In this document: piece after piece, positions 21,545-31,733 of the stretch
Numbering within the stretch: the stretch's first letter is position 1
How the letters are laid out: every line of letters begins with the position of its first letter
Assembly: GCA_023525975.1 (NCBI GenBank)
Contig: CM042029.1
Coordinates: forward strand, 68,791,429 to 68,855,428
From: Smallanthus sonchifolius
Lineage: Eukaryota > Streptophyta > Magnoliopsida > Asterales > Asteraceae
DNA length: 64,000 bases
Direction: 5' to 3'
The notes under the pieces: generated by a model
What the model saw: only the letters and a program-made list of their open reading frames with translations
Told to the model about the DNA's origin: nothing
Database searches by the model: none
Translations under genes and position numbers: made by a program

Positions 21545-24500
21545 TTAGTTAGATTTGGAGACCCAAGCCATAGTGGTCTTGGGTCGTCCGTCTTTCTCAA
21601 AATAAACTACCTCTATTAACTCACAGTCGTGACTGCCAAAAATGGGTGAATCTGTAGAAGAATTGGGACCATGAGATTGAGAACCTTTTGTTTTCTTGTT
21701 CCAGGACCTCTTCTTTTTCTTAACTGGAACAGTAGGCTTAGATTCAACAGCAACAGGTGAGCTAATGGAAGCTTCACCTGATTGAACTCCAGCCATCTGT
21801 TTCAGTTTTCTCAATCTCTTGTTCCTTCTTCTTCTCTGTGGTTTGAAGAGTTTTACCACATGTTTCTCACCAGTTGGTGCACTAGCAGAGGTAGATGCAC
21901 AAGGTTTAGCCGGAAGCTTTTCCCTTTTTGGACCAGTTGGTTTAGCCTCAGATGTAGTCTTTGGCTTCACCAACAGTTTCACCGGTGGTTTCACCTCATT
22001 CTTCTTTGGACTCTTGGTCTGTTTCATTGGTGGTGACTTGGGGACAACAGCTACTTGGGGCAACAGCTGGTTGTGAAACAACTGTCCTTTTCCCTTGGTT
22101 CTTATTCGGGCAGTTCACAATGATGTGACTGACCGTACCACAGTGAAAACAGGTTCTTTTATCTTTGTAAGTCCTCCTGTAAGGCTTATTTGACTTGACA
22201 TTGGATGACTCAGCATGATGAACAGGAGGAGTTGTTTGACAAACAGAAGCATTTGTTTGACCCGATGATGATTAAATTTTAGGATTATAATATTTTTGTA
22301 AATTTTCTTGATAGCCAAGCCCATAGTGAGCTGCAAAGGCTTCTTTCTTAACTTGGTTAATATTTTTATAACCCCCATAAAGAATCACTTTTAATTTTTC
22401 ATTTGTTTCAACAATGTCGGGTTCGGTTAAAATGCAATTATCACGATCAGTGACAACATTTTTCTTAACCTTCTGTTCATCAAGCAACTCCTCTGAGACT
22501 ACACCATCTGGGCAGGTGTTCTCAAACCCATCATCAGAAGCAGTAAAGAACTCTTCATCAGATGCAGAGTCAGCCTTACTTGAGGAATCATCCTTGTTAG
22601 AGGAATCATCCTAACTCGAGGACTCATCAAGACAAGACAAATCAATGTCAATTAAGCCGTTGATAAATTTCCCGCTTACTGGTGGAGGAATGGCATTAGT
22701 ACCCAGCCCTAAGCCATTCATTTTTCTCACTACAGACCCGTAGTGTTCCACCACAAAACAAGAGTTTTTCAACTTATCAATATTGTCTTTTAACTGTAAG
22801 ACCTCATTTTGCAGTTTGGTGATCTCAGTGTTTCTCTTTTCCAACCCCTTGTACGCAACATCCAAATGAAACTGTTGATCGATGATTTTAAGTGAATAAT
22901 CACGTTTTTCTTTCTTCAAAGTTTCAATTGAATCTTTGTATCATTTTTCTTTTTCTTTGTAGCTTAAAGCTGCAATACGAAGGGGTTCAACTTTGTCTTG
23001 AAGCTTAGAATTTTCATCCTGCAAGCTTAGACATTTAGAACAAGAAATGACAGCAAAAGAGATAGAATCTACCTCAGTTGGTGAACATGATGCCTCTCCA
23101 ATAGCCATGAGGGCAACTGCAGTTGTAGACTCCTCTTGGTCAGCCACAGAAGCTTCCCGGTCTTCTACTACCATCATATCAACGATCATAGCCATCAGAC
23201 CAACATGTGTTTGAGCAATAATGGCATCCTCCAAATGAACATCACAATCAAAGTTATCGTCCCGCTATGCTATCAAAGCGTTGGACGTTCCACCTTGACC
23301 TTGATTGCGGTTGTTGGAGTTGTTATACCCTAACCGTTTCCTTGGCTAGGTCTGGTGAACCCCGAGCCGGTGCTTTGTCCTTTTGACATTCTCTTGCAAA
23401 ATGCCCAAAGTTATTGCATTTGTAGCATTTGGCCTTGGATTTATCAAATCCCACCTTGGCATTTGAATGTCCACCAATAAATTTCCTGCCAGTTCTATTC
23501 AGGAAACACTTCGCCCTTCTCAAGATCATGGCCATATTCCATTGAATATCCATGACCTCCATATCATCTGGATCCACCTGATTAAAGTCTTCGTCTATGG
23601 TTTCAGGATCCGTTAGCTTGGCACCCATGAAGTTTTCATAGGCAAGCATACAAGATGAAAACAAAGCCACATGATCTTCAGCTATCTTGGCTATTGCAGA
23701 TTGGTTAGTTGATGATGTGGGAGAAGGATTTCTTGATGAATTTTGGTGGTGAGATCCAGATCCAGCATAGCATGCATGACCACCATAAACATTTGAGTTG
23801 TCTTCTTCATGAGAGTTTCCAGAGAATAAGGCAATCCCTGAACCCGATGACTTAGCTGTGGAAGGCGCCCCATAATACATAGAAGGATCTTGAATTTGAG
23901 GTCTCCCTGAGCTTTCTCTTCTTTTCAGATTCATATCATGTGCTTGAATCTTTCCGATTGCTTCATCAATAGTCATCTCATAGAACTTTGAGTTCTTTCT
24001 CATTAAGGTTGTGTACATCTCAAACTTTGGGGGTAGGGCATCAAGAAATTTCTCAACTAACTCCTCTCCAGTATACATTAGATCATGAGATTTCAACTCA
24101 GTTTGCAGATGATATAATCTAGATATAAGCTCATCTGTAGATTCATTCTCCATATATCTGAAGCACTCATACTGATTTCTAAGAAGATCTCTCTTACTCT
24201 TCTTAATGTCGTTGTTTCCCTCGAATCTCTTCTACAAAGCTTTCCAGAGATCCTTGGAGTTATCGTATCCTCTAAAGTTGTGAAATAACTCTCTGGTCAA
24301 GGCCATTGTAATAGATCCGTGTGCCTTCTTCTCTCTATCATAAACTTTCTTTTCTTCTTCATCAAGTTTGGAGATAGGCTTGGGAACTTCCTCATCAAGA
24401 TATGTATATGTGGTATGCTTATAACCCTCAAGAATAGGTATCCACAATGAAGAATCGGTATAAGAAATATAGTGTTCAAAGCGTGCTTTCCAGTTTGAAT

Positions 24501-24594
24501 AATCATTTACATTAAGCAGCTTTGGTGGTTTCTGTGGGATTCCAATCTCGTTGTCATAATTAAGAAGGTTACCGAGGTTCTGAATATTTGCCAT
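21545..24594 (-). pseudogene. SIRE gag
   Basis: Start chosen at MANIQNLGN (24594). N-terminal UBN2-type gag domain with WKARFEHYI and LTRELFHNFRGYDN; an in-frame TAG at 24232-24234 replaces an expected Gln. It then runs open to 23323 with KFLDALPPKFEMYTTLM and zinc knuckle CYKCNNFGHFAREC (about 23430-23390). After a frame change comes a coiled-coil-rich region (ITKLQNEVLQLKDNIDKLKN, 22850-22740), a D/S-rich acidic patch, a second knuckle CFHCGTVSHIIVNC (about 22160-22120) and, after a frameshift near 22050, a K/P-rich basic tail to 21545. The length and two knuckles fit SIRE gag. Stops at 22941, 22611 and 22272. Confidence 0.82.
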
Positions 24595-25107
24595 AGTGAA
24601 ACACTTAGTCAAATTTCAGAAAAGTCAAAGCAACTTGCGCACTTAAATTCTAGCCTTGCGTACTTAACAAGCACGCAGGAGTAAATGACAAGTACGCAGG
24701 AGAAAGTTAAGTACGTAACTAGAAATGTTCTTGCATACTTGGTAAGTACGCAGGAAGCATGTACTTGTTTCCAAAAATGGTAAGTACGCAAATCACATTT
24801 CACCAACCCTCACCAACTTTTTCTGGTCACTGGAATCTCCCCGGAGACAGAAAAAGTTGAAAGAATGACCAAACAAAATGAACCAAAGGGTTAGAAACGA
24901 GTTTCTAACCAACCTTTGATGCTCAAAACACTCAAATACACAACAAAAGGTCGGTTTTTGAGTGATTTTTGCTTCTAAAATAATGCTCAAGAGCTACCCC
25001 TATTTTATCACAAAAATCAACAAAAACACACTTTTGCTTGCAAAATCTCTGAAGATTGTGTAGAAGATGCTCCTAACACACTCACAACACTTGAAATCAA
25101 GAGCAAT
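24595..25107 (-). other. SIRE 5' leader with palindromes
   Basis: Between PBS and gag. At about 24650-24790 there are several GCGTACTT/AAGTACGC arms, full hairpins and half units, the same motif as in the spacer after pol. No ORF of interest. Confidence 0.6.
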
Positions 25108-25119
25108 GCTCTGATACCA
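25108..25119 (-). promoter_or_regulatory. SIRE primer binding site
   Basis: The minus strand reads TGGTATCAGAGC two bases past the LTR end, complementary to the 3' end of initiator methionine tRNA, the usual copia primer. Confidence 0.88.
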
Positions 25120-25121
25120 CT

Positions 25122-25629
25122 TGTTGGTCCCCGGGTGTATCGGATGGTTATGTGTGGGTGTGTGACTCGGACCGGGTGCTGAATACCCGTGACTAGGTGG
25201 AGAAACAAGCAACACAAAGTAAACCAACAACGAAATCACTTTCAAACTTCATCTATTATAAACTTGAAGGTTACAGAGAGAATACAACTGAGTGCATATG
25301 ACTGCGTACATAACTTCTGTTAACCTTGCCTATTTTAACTAGACCTGGGCTCTGCGCACTTAGCAAGTGCGCAGGGCAAACTGCTCATGCGTACATAGCA
25401 AGTACGCAGAGAGTTCTTGCGTACTTGCTAAGCACGCAGGAGATAACTCGTGCACACATGCTAAGTGCGCAAAACACTTAGATAATTTAGACGACGAGTA
25501 CATAAAATAGTAAACACAACTCGATAACTAATACATACAGACACTAAGATACAAAGACTAATACATACAAGACAAGTACAAAAGCTAAGACAATATCCAG
25601 AGTGTTTGTCACACAAAAGTGCTTCAACA
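25122..25629 (-). repeat. SIRE 5' LTR
   Basis: On the plus strand it starts TGTTGGTCCCC and ends GCTTCAACA, giving 5-bp inverted ends TGTTG/CAACA. It contains a perfect hairpin at 25352-25374 (stem CTGCGCACTT, loop AGC) and related units to 25470. There is no second LTR in the window, so the outer end is inferred from the end motif and from the resumption of gag beyond it. Confidence 0.7.
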
Positions 25630-25988
25630 GGAAGCAAGCAGGGCGAAAGTGACTGCCTACCCCCTGTTCATGTCCTGGCACGTTTTTGTTCGTAGGTGGT
25701 TCCTTTTGATGATTTGGTATGTTCACTTGAGGTTTCCTGTACCTGTTCTCTTGGTGAAAATTACCCTGATTTCTCGGTTGATACCCATAGTCGGCACTTG
25801 GTGGTGGTTGTACCCAATTATTCACCCCATTTATTCCTTGATTTCTGGGGTGGTGGTTTAGGTCATACCTTGCTTCATCTTCATCCCAGTTCTCATGTTA
25901 AGAACCGTGTTCTGGCCCATAGCTTTGTCAAGGTCATCATCCCCAAAATCTGAGTAACTTGGGTAGCTATTATATTGTTGGTTATTAT
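25630..25988 (-). pseudogene. TR-GAG gag, middle part
   Basis: Minus strand: NNQQYNSYPSYSDFGDDDLD, then stops and a frame change, then NNWVQPPPSADYGYQPRNQGNFH and PQVNIPNHQKEPPTNKN. The Q/N/P/Y-rich composition matches the low-complexity middle of Athila-derived gag. The segment lies between the SIRE LTR (left) and the long-LTR element (right, TSD GGAAT), and reads on from the N-part at 34416. Confidence 0.7.
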
Positions 25989-25993
25989 GGAAT

Positions 25994-28647
25994 TGTAACA
26001 TCCCAAAAATCCACCTAAGGATTATTTGAGCTAACGGGTGACCCGAGCCATTTATAAATAAAAAAAAACTGACAAAGTTTTTTCATGTTGTGACGCTATT
26101 TATAAAACCAGAAGGAGCCGGGTAGCCGTTTACTTCATAGCTCGAGACGAAAATGCGTCATTGTAATCTAGAGGGACCCGAGCGAAACATGGTAATGTTT
26201 AAATACCCTCTAATCGAAAACCCTAGGGTCACTCGGACCATAGGTGTGCTCGACGGCAGCAGGAGTGAACACAGGGAAGTGGGGCCGATGACGAGGGCTG
26301 TCGGACGGGAAGAGAAGTCGACGACGCAGCGGCTTTGACCAAGAACCTCTGAATCATTCAAGGTAAACCCGTTTACTTTCGTTTACGTTGTTTACGATCG
26401 TTTTTCATGAGATGATGATTAGGATTTCTTGGTTTCACTGTTAAGGCCACTAGATGGCGACTTGGAGACGATTGGTGAAAGAATCGAGCGAAAACGGGAA
26501 CTCCGGTGAGGATTCCGGCCACTGTTCTCTTTTCTGGCGGAGGCGACGACATGCAACGGCGATGGTAGGAGGTTGAAGTGTTTGGCGACACGGTCGCGTG
26601 GATATATTATTTGTCCAATTCCGAGTTCGTTTGATAGGGATACGAGCAGTGCGAAGACAAACGCGCGAAGAGGGTGAATTCCGGCTACTGTTCGGTTTTC
26701 CAGCAACTGGTTCGTCTGAAAGGGTTCACGATATGGACGCGTGGACATATGATTCGCCAAAAACGGAGTTCATTTGGGCCAGTTTTAAGCTACTCGTATT
26801 TTGACGAGTAAAACCGAACGAGCTGAAAGACAAATTCGTGTTCTGGTAGCAGCGGTGGCGGCGACGGCCAACACCAATAATTTTCTGAGGTCGGGCATGT
26901 TAATACGAACGCGTGGATAAGTGGTTCGCGCAAAACGGAGCTCGTATGGTCGAGATATGAGCAAAACAAGTTTTCCTCTTGCGTGGTGCTCAGCAGTTTC
27001 GTACAAAACCGCTTAAAACGGCTTGTCCGCAAAGGTATGGCCCCATAGGACTTTATATTCATTGCTAGGGAGTATTTTGGAATATGGGAAAAATGTCGGG
27101 AACGACTTTCGGGAACATTTTTCGATATCGTTAATTTAAAGGTTTTTGGTACGCGAGCGAGCGCGTCGGTTCTACGGTTTGGGACGACTTACACCGAGCT
27201 TGTAGCTTCTGGTCCAGAATAGGTGCGTTAGTGTTACAATGGTAATAGGATTGATCTAGGTAGTTCATTTGACGACAGGTTCGCGATGGACTACGAGTTT
27301 ACGGGTATACGACTTCGGAAGGAAAGCTTCGCAACCGGTGAGTTTCTAATCCCCCTCTTTTAAACGTTTTACTGTTTTGGGCCTATCGTACACACATTCA
27401 CGTGGTATTAATTTAATTAATCATGTTAAGGGTCACGTGTTCTAAACCAATATGCTTTGAGTATAAGTTGATTAAATTAAGAGTCGTAGAGTTTATGGCG
27501 TGTTCCTAGAAATGTGTGAGTCATAGAGACGAGATATTAATGTGCGACATGTTTAGGGTTGGACCGAGAGAGTCGGGCTTAAAGTTAAATGGTCATGATT
27601 GTATGTGGTATATGTTGTGTTAGGGTCGTGTGTAAAGTGCAGATGTAGTTAATGAGTCATGTACATGACGTGTGTTATGATATGGTTATATTTTTGTTGT
27701 ATGTTTGGTGTCATTGTCCTTGTGGCATGGCGGGTATTGTGTTTGTATCGTTTTCATCATGACACGACAAACAGGATCGTGGAGGACGAGGTCCTTCGGG
27801 AAGTCACCGATGGTGATATTTATCTAACAGGATAATGATGAGCTCGGGGAGTGTTAATGCCCTGAAGAAGGTAACCCTGTCGAGGGTGCAATGATGAGGT
27901 ATGTATTTGCATGCGTATATATATGTGTTAATTTGCATGCTAGTAATGAGTTGTATTTATTACGTATGAGATAGTGTTAATGTGACGTATTGAATGTGAC
28001 GTGTAGAGTTGGACTGACCATTTAGTCAGGACTTGTGATGTGATGTGTATAAGGGTTGTGTCTGTTAGTTGTGAGAGCCTTGGTTAAGGCCGGATGTGTT
28101 AATGTCTAGGGTAGGTTGTATGCACCTAGAGTCGAGTTAATGTGTATTCGTGGATATGAGTTGCTAGCATAGTATGTTGAGTCTATGTCGTTGTGATTGT
28201 AAGGTTATTATTATTTATATTGGTAGTACGGGTTGAGTCTCGGGTGATAAACGGTTATGGGATGTCGTGGGACGACAGGGGATTATCTATTCGTTAATAA
28301 AGTGTAATGATATTTTATAAGGATCGGAGGGTCCTGAGTAATTCAAACTGAAGAACATGACGTGATGGTTTTTATTTAAATTAAACTATTAGAACTCACC
28401 CAGCGTAGTTGACTTTGTGTGTACGTTAGATTGTTTTGCAGGTAATAGGGTTGACGTATCTTGGCTGGGAAGCGGCGTTACTCGGTTCAGTGTGCAGGCA
28501 TTCGTAAGGTAAACCTAATGACATTAATTGGTTATAAATGATTTTAGAAAGACTTCCGATGTAGTTTGAATTGCAATAAATGTGTTTTTAAATGAAAATG
28601 ACCTGTTATGAGATCCAACTGTAGGATGCCCGGGTTGGGGTCTTAAA
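25994..28647 (+). repeat. 5' LTR of the LARD
   Basis: Aligns end to end with 31734-34410; by eye the differences are scattered single bases plus small indels (e.g. around 26530 and 26700). Its last bases read CTTAAA where the 3' copy has CTTACA, so the terminal CA has mutated. Short ORFs in it, such as the 61-codon one at 26153, recur in the other LTR simply because the LTRs are copies. Confidence 0.87.
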
Positions 28648-28650
28648 AGT

Positions 28651-28662
28651 TGGTATCAGAGC
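28651..28662 (+). promoter_or_regulatory. LARD primer binding site
   Basis: TGGTATCAGAGC, the initiator-Met tRNA complement, three bases after the LTR end. Confidence 0.85.
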
Positions 28663-29219
28663 CGTGGTTTAAGAGAAAACTGGTATTTTTAAACAAATAA
28701 AATACTTTAACTTAAACCGAAAATGGGACAAGGGTGAAACGAATGCCAACACGAGTAACCGCGAGCCAAGAGGTACGTCTTTTGAGTTATGCATAAATTG
28801 TTAGTGTGTTAATTGTGTAGCTTAACACTATGTGAAATTGTGTGGTGTGATTCGGTGAAATCATGTTTTGTGAGTTAGTTAATGTGGATTAGCATTAATT
28901 TCTTTATGTGAAATGGTTTGGTGTGTTAGCATGGTTAGTGATTTTGTGTGTAACCATGTGTGGTGTGCATTGTGATGAATATGATAATTTGTTAGATTAT
29001 TGCTATGTGCTATGTGAGTTGTGTGGGATGCATGTGCATTCGGTGTGCGTGAAGGTAGAAAGTTAGTGTGGGTATGATGGGAGAGGTTTAGAATCCGAGC
29101 AGTGATGTGGACCACCAAATTGCATTTGATCACCATTATTTGACAGTCTATGATTACTCTCATATTCTGAATTTATGCCCATAGTAGTCACTCTAGCATT
29201 CTATCTTGAGTAGGATTAG
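28663..29219 (+). other. LARD leader, no gene recognised
   Basis: A short frame starts at 28742 (MPTRVTASQE) and then meets GTACGT, which resembles a 5' splice donor. Nothing else is identifiable. Confidence 0.35.
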
Positions 29220-29597
29220 GTGGTTAAGACGAAGCATACGAGATCGTTCAGGCGTGATGCTCTTGCTAGAGGGAATGCAGAACGACGAATCAAGACGACG
29301 GCTGCGGGTGAAACTGCTAGCGAAATGGGAGTAGTGTTAGCGCTTCTCGTGCCAAGTATGACTGGAGCTTCGGTCGTCGACATACCGCGTGGAGTGGTGA
29401 TTGGAAAGACGGAGCAGAGAAGGAGATCAATGTCGGTTGTACGTGATTTTCTTCTAGGACGTGGACCTGGATGGTTGAGAGATCGACCACTTGCGTCAGT
29501 TATGAGGACTTTATTTCAGGAGGACCCAGTGGATGACATGGGATATGACAAGGAGGAACCAGAGGATGACACATCAGATGCACCAGATGTGGTCTAG
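29220..29597 (+). CDS. Unrecognised 125-codon ORF inside the LARD
   Basis: The only plus-strand ORF of size in the LARD interior. The N-terminal half is basic (TKHTRSFRRDALARGNAERR), the middle hydrophobic (VVLALLVPSMTGASVV), the C-terminus acidic (EDPVDDMGYDKEEPEDD). I do not recognise a family. Basic-to-acidic layout is seen in gag remnants but is not proof. The start at 29220 is just the first ATG. It may be a chance ORF; confidence that it is a real protein is low. Confidence 0.25.
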   Translation: MVKTKHTRSFRRDALARGNAERRIKTTAAGETASEMGVVLALLVPSMTGASVVDIPRGVVIGKTEQRRRSMSVVRDFLLGRGPGWLRDRPLASVMRTLFQEDPVDDMGYDKEEPEDDTSDAPDVV

Positions 29598-31719
29598 TGG
29601 TGATTTTGCATGCAATGTTTGGGATGCTCGATTGCTTGAGGAGTAGTTTGTGTGGTAGTTGTCATGAGAGATTTCGAGGTGATTTGACGTTGTGACTGAT
29701 TAGATATTTATGTGGAGTGATGCTCAATTCAAATAGTGATTATTTGATTTTGACAATTATTGTGAGTCTTACCGCATGATGATTCGAACATAATTAATGA
29801 TAATTACGTTATGACGGCGTATGATTGTGTTTACAACAGGGGAATATGTGCGGTGTAATGTGATTGTGTGATTGCATTCTGAATAATGTGAGTTAGCATT
29901 AAATGTGATTTTTGTTATGATACTAGAGCATGGTTGATTAGATGGTGTGAGTAGATTTGCATAGACATGAATTTTGAATTTGTCTGTGTCTAACGGTCGT
30001 ATGATAGTATCACCTACGTGTTAATGTGTAGGTGATGGTTTGAAGTGTAATGGGTGTGTTGCACCTTGTTTGAGTATTCAGGACAGGGTCCTGTGGGGAA
30101 TTATGATTTATATATATTATGTGTGTAACTTATTAGAATGATGTCTTGTGTCTAGACCGAATAATGTGTTGCTCGGAATCATTGGTACAACCCGTTGGGG
30201 CGAATTGAAGATAGAGCTTAGGGGGGGGTGTGTGTGTGTGTGTTTAAAAATGACAAGGTCGTATAGTAAATATGTTGAATTGCTCAGGTCTAGCTAGTTA
30301 TGTGTGTGCTTTGTGCGAGTTAGAGAGATAAGATGCTACGTATATATACTTTGGACATGATAGGTTTTGTTATTATGACCTGACGTTATGTGTCCTGGTA
30401 GTACACGCTTAATCGTGCATAGGACGGGTGGCGGGAATGCTCAGGCATAGTGTTTCTATCCTGAAGGTTTTTTCATGTTGATACATAGAGGTAATATGAG
30501 GAGTTTTGATGTCATTCGAGACGACCGGCGAGATGCTCTTATGAGATGCCTATACTTATATCTTGGGAATTCGGAGCACGAAGCCAAGGAGTGGAGCTGT
30601 GAAGGTTAATGACAAAAGCGTTACGTGGGCGCTTGACCGGAGATAGTTATGACGAGATTGAGACAACGACGCTGAAGAATTTAGCACTAGGTAATCAAGG
30701 TGACGAAAGGGTCTTCAAGGGATACTCTCCATATGAAGAATTCTATCAAGGCGAGATACATGAGGAGTGGGAATGTTTTCCCTGAACAAGACAAGTGGTG
30801 ACTGAGGCTTGTGATAAGATGGATTCCATGTTCATACATGATGAGTGAGATGCGTCGATATTCACGTGGCATTGATAGGTTAACAACGAGGAAAGTGGAA
30901 GAAAGGGGAGACAAGTGCAGGATTGCACCTAAGTGGCGGTGAAGAAAATGCATACGTGGGTACACATATGACTAGACTAAGGACGACCTACGGTGGAACC
31001 TCGATTGAGGCTAATTTGTTGGATAAGTGATTGAGGTGTGAGGAGATTTTGGAGAAAACATCAGGAGCCGATGATAACGAATATAGTTTGAGTAGGATGT
31101 GCTTATGGATGAGATGCGTTGAACGCATGATAACGATGTAAAAGAATGTCTTGTGAGAGACACGTTGTAACTATAGGGACGTAAGGAGCTCTACACAAGC
31201 ACCTGGAGATTATCAAAGGATGACAAGGAGATATGAGCAAGGCAGTGGTGCCTGAGTTTTGGGGAATCACCCCGAGATGGCGATTAGGGTACGAGACGAG
31301 AAGGAAGACAAATGACTTTAATGATGAAATATGAGGAGCCTTACTTGAGGATGACCATCGGGATGACGAGATCGTTAGGGCCATAAAGGAAAGACGACAT
31401 AGGTGCCGTGAGCAAAGTAGGAAAAGGTGATAGGTGAGCAGGTAATTGATGGAGTTAGGCCGTCTGAGTAATGGTCGAAAAAACAAGTAATGCGGGAACG
31501 TGTAAGTGGAAACCTACAAGTCGCAGAGTAAAAGCGAGAAGTGTAGAGGACTTCTTTGAATACCAAGATTGGTGGCCGTGTTGAAAAGTAATGACCAGAA
31601 TGGTACGTATACGAAATAAAGCAGGTAGAACCTAAGGGGTTTTGGCGCACGAGTGGAAATGGGAAGGATGAGTTGTCTTGGTTTGTGCCAACGCATGATT
31701 CGAGGACGAATCCTCTTTT
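29598..31719 (+). other. LARD interior, no gene recognised
   Basis: Two kilobases without a credible reading frame on either strand; ORFs of 60-127 codons on the minus strand at 30687-31696 have no family features. A G8(TG)n microsatellite is at 30221-30242. The last 100 bases (CGAGGACGAATCC before the PPT) resemble the end of Tekay pol, a possible relic. Confidence 0.5.
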
Positions 31720-31733
31720 AAGGGGGATAGACT

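Larger units (their letters stand above)
13933..25629 (-). mobile_element. Ty1/copia SIRE-lineage element, 3'-truncated
   Basis: Right to left: 5' LTR 25122-25629, PBS 25108-25119, leader with palindromes, gag with two CCHC knuckles, protease, integrase, RT, RNase H, a 2.2-kb spacer, and an extra ORF after pol. The domain order PR-INT-RT-RH is Ty1/copia. The ORF downstream of pol and the large gag point to SIRE. The 3' end and 3' LTR are missing; the left edge abuts an Athila integrase fragment. The right edge sits in TR-GAG gag with candidate duplication GGAAG at 25630-25634, unverifiable without the other end. Confidence 0.85.

Noticed and set aside
26153..26338. 61-codon ORF present twice (also 31893-32078) as a conserved small gene
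   Set aside because: It lies in the LTRs of one element, so the repetition does not show selection.
30687..31696. Minus-strand ORFs of 60-127 codons in the LARD interior
   Set aside because: H/S/L-rich, no motif, overlapping one another in several frames; likely chance.
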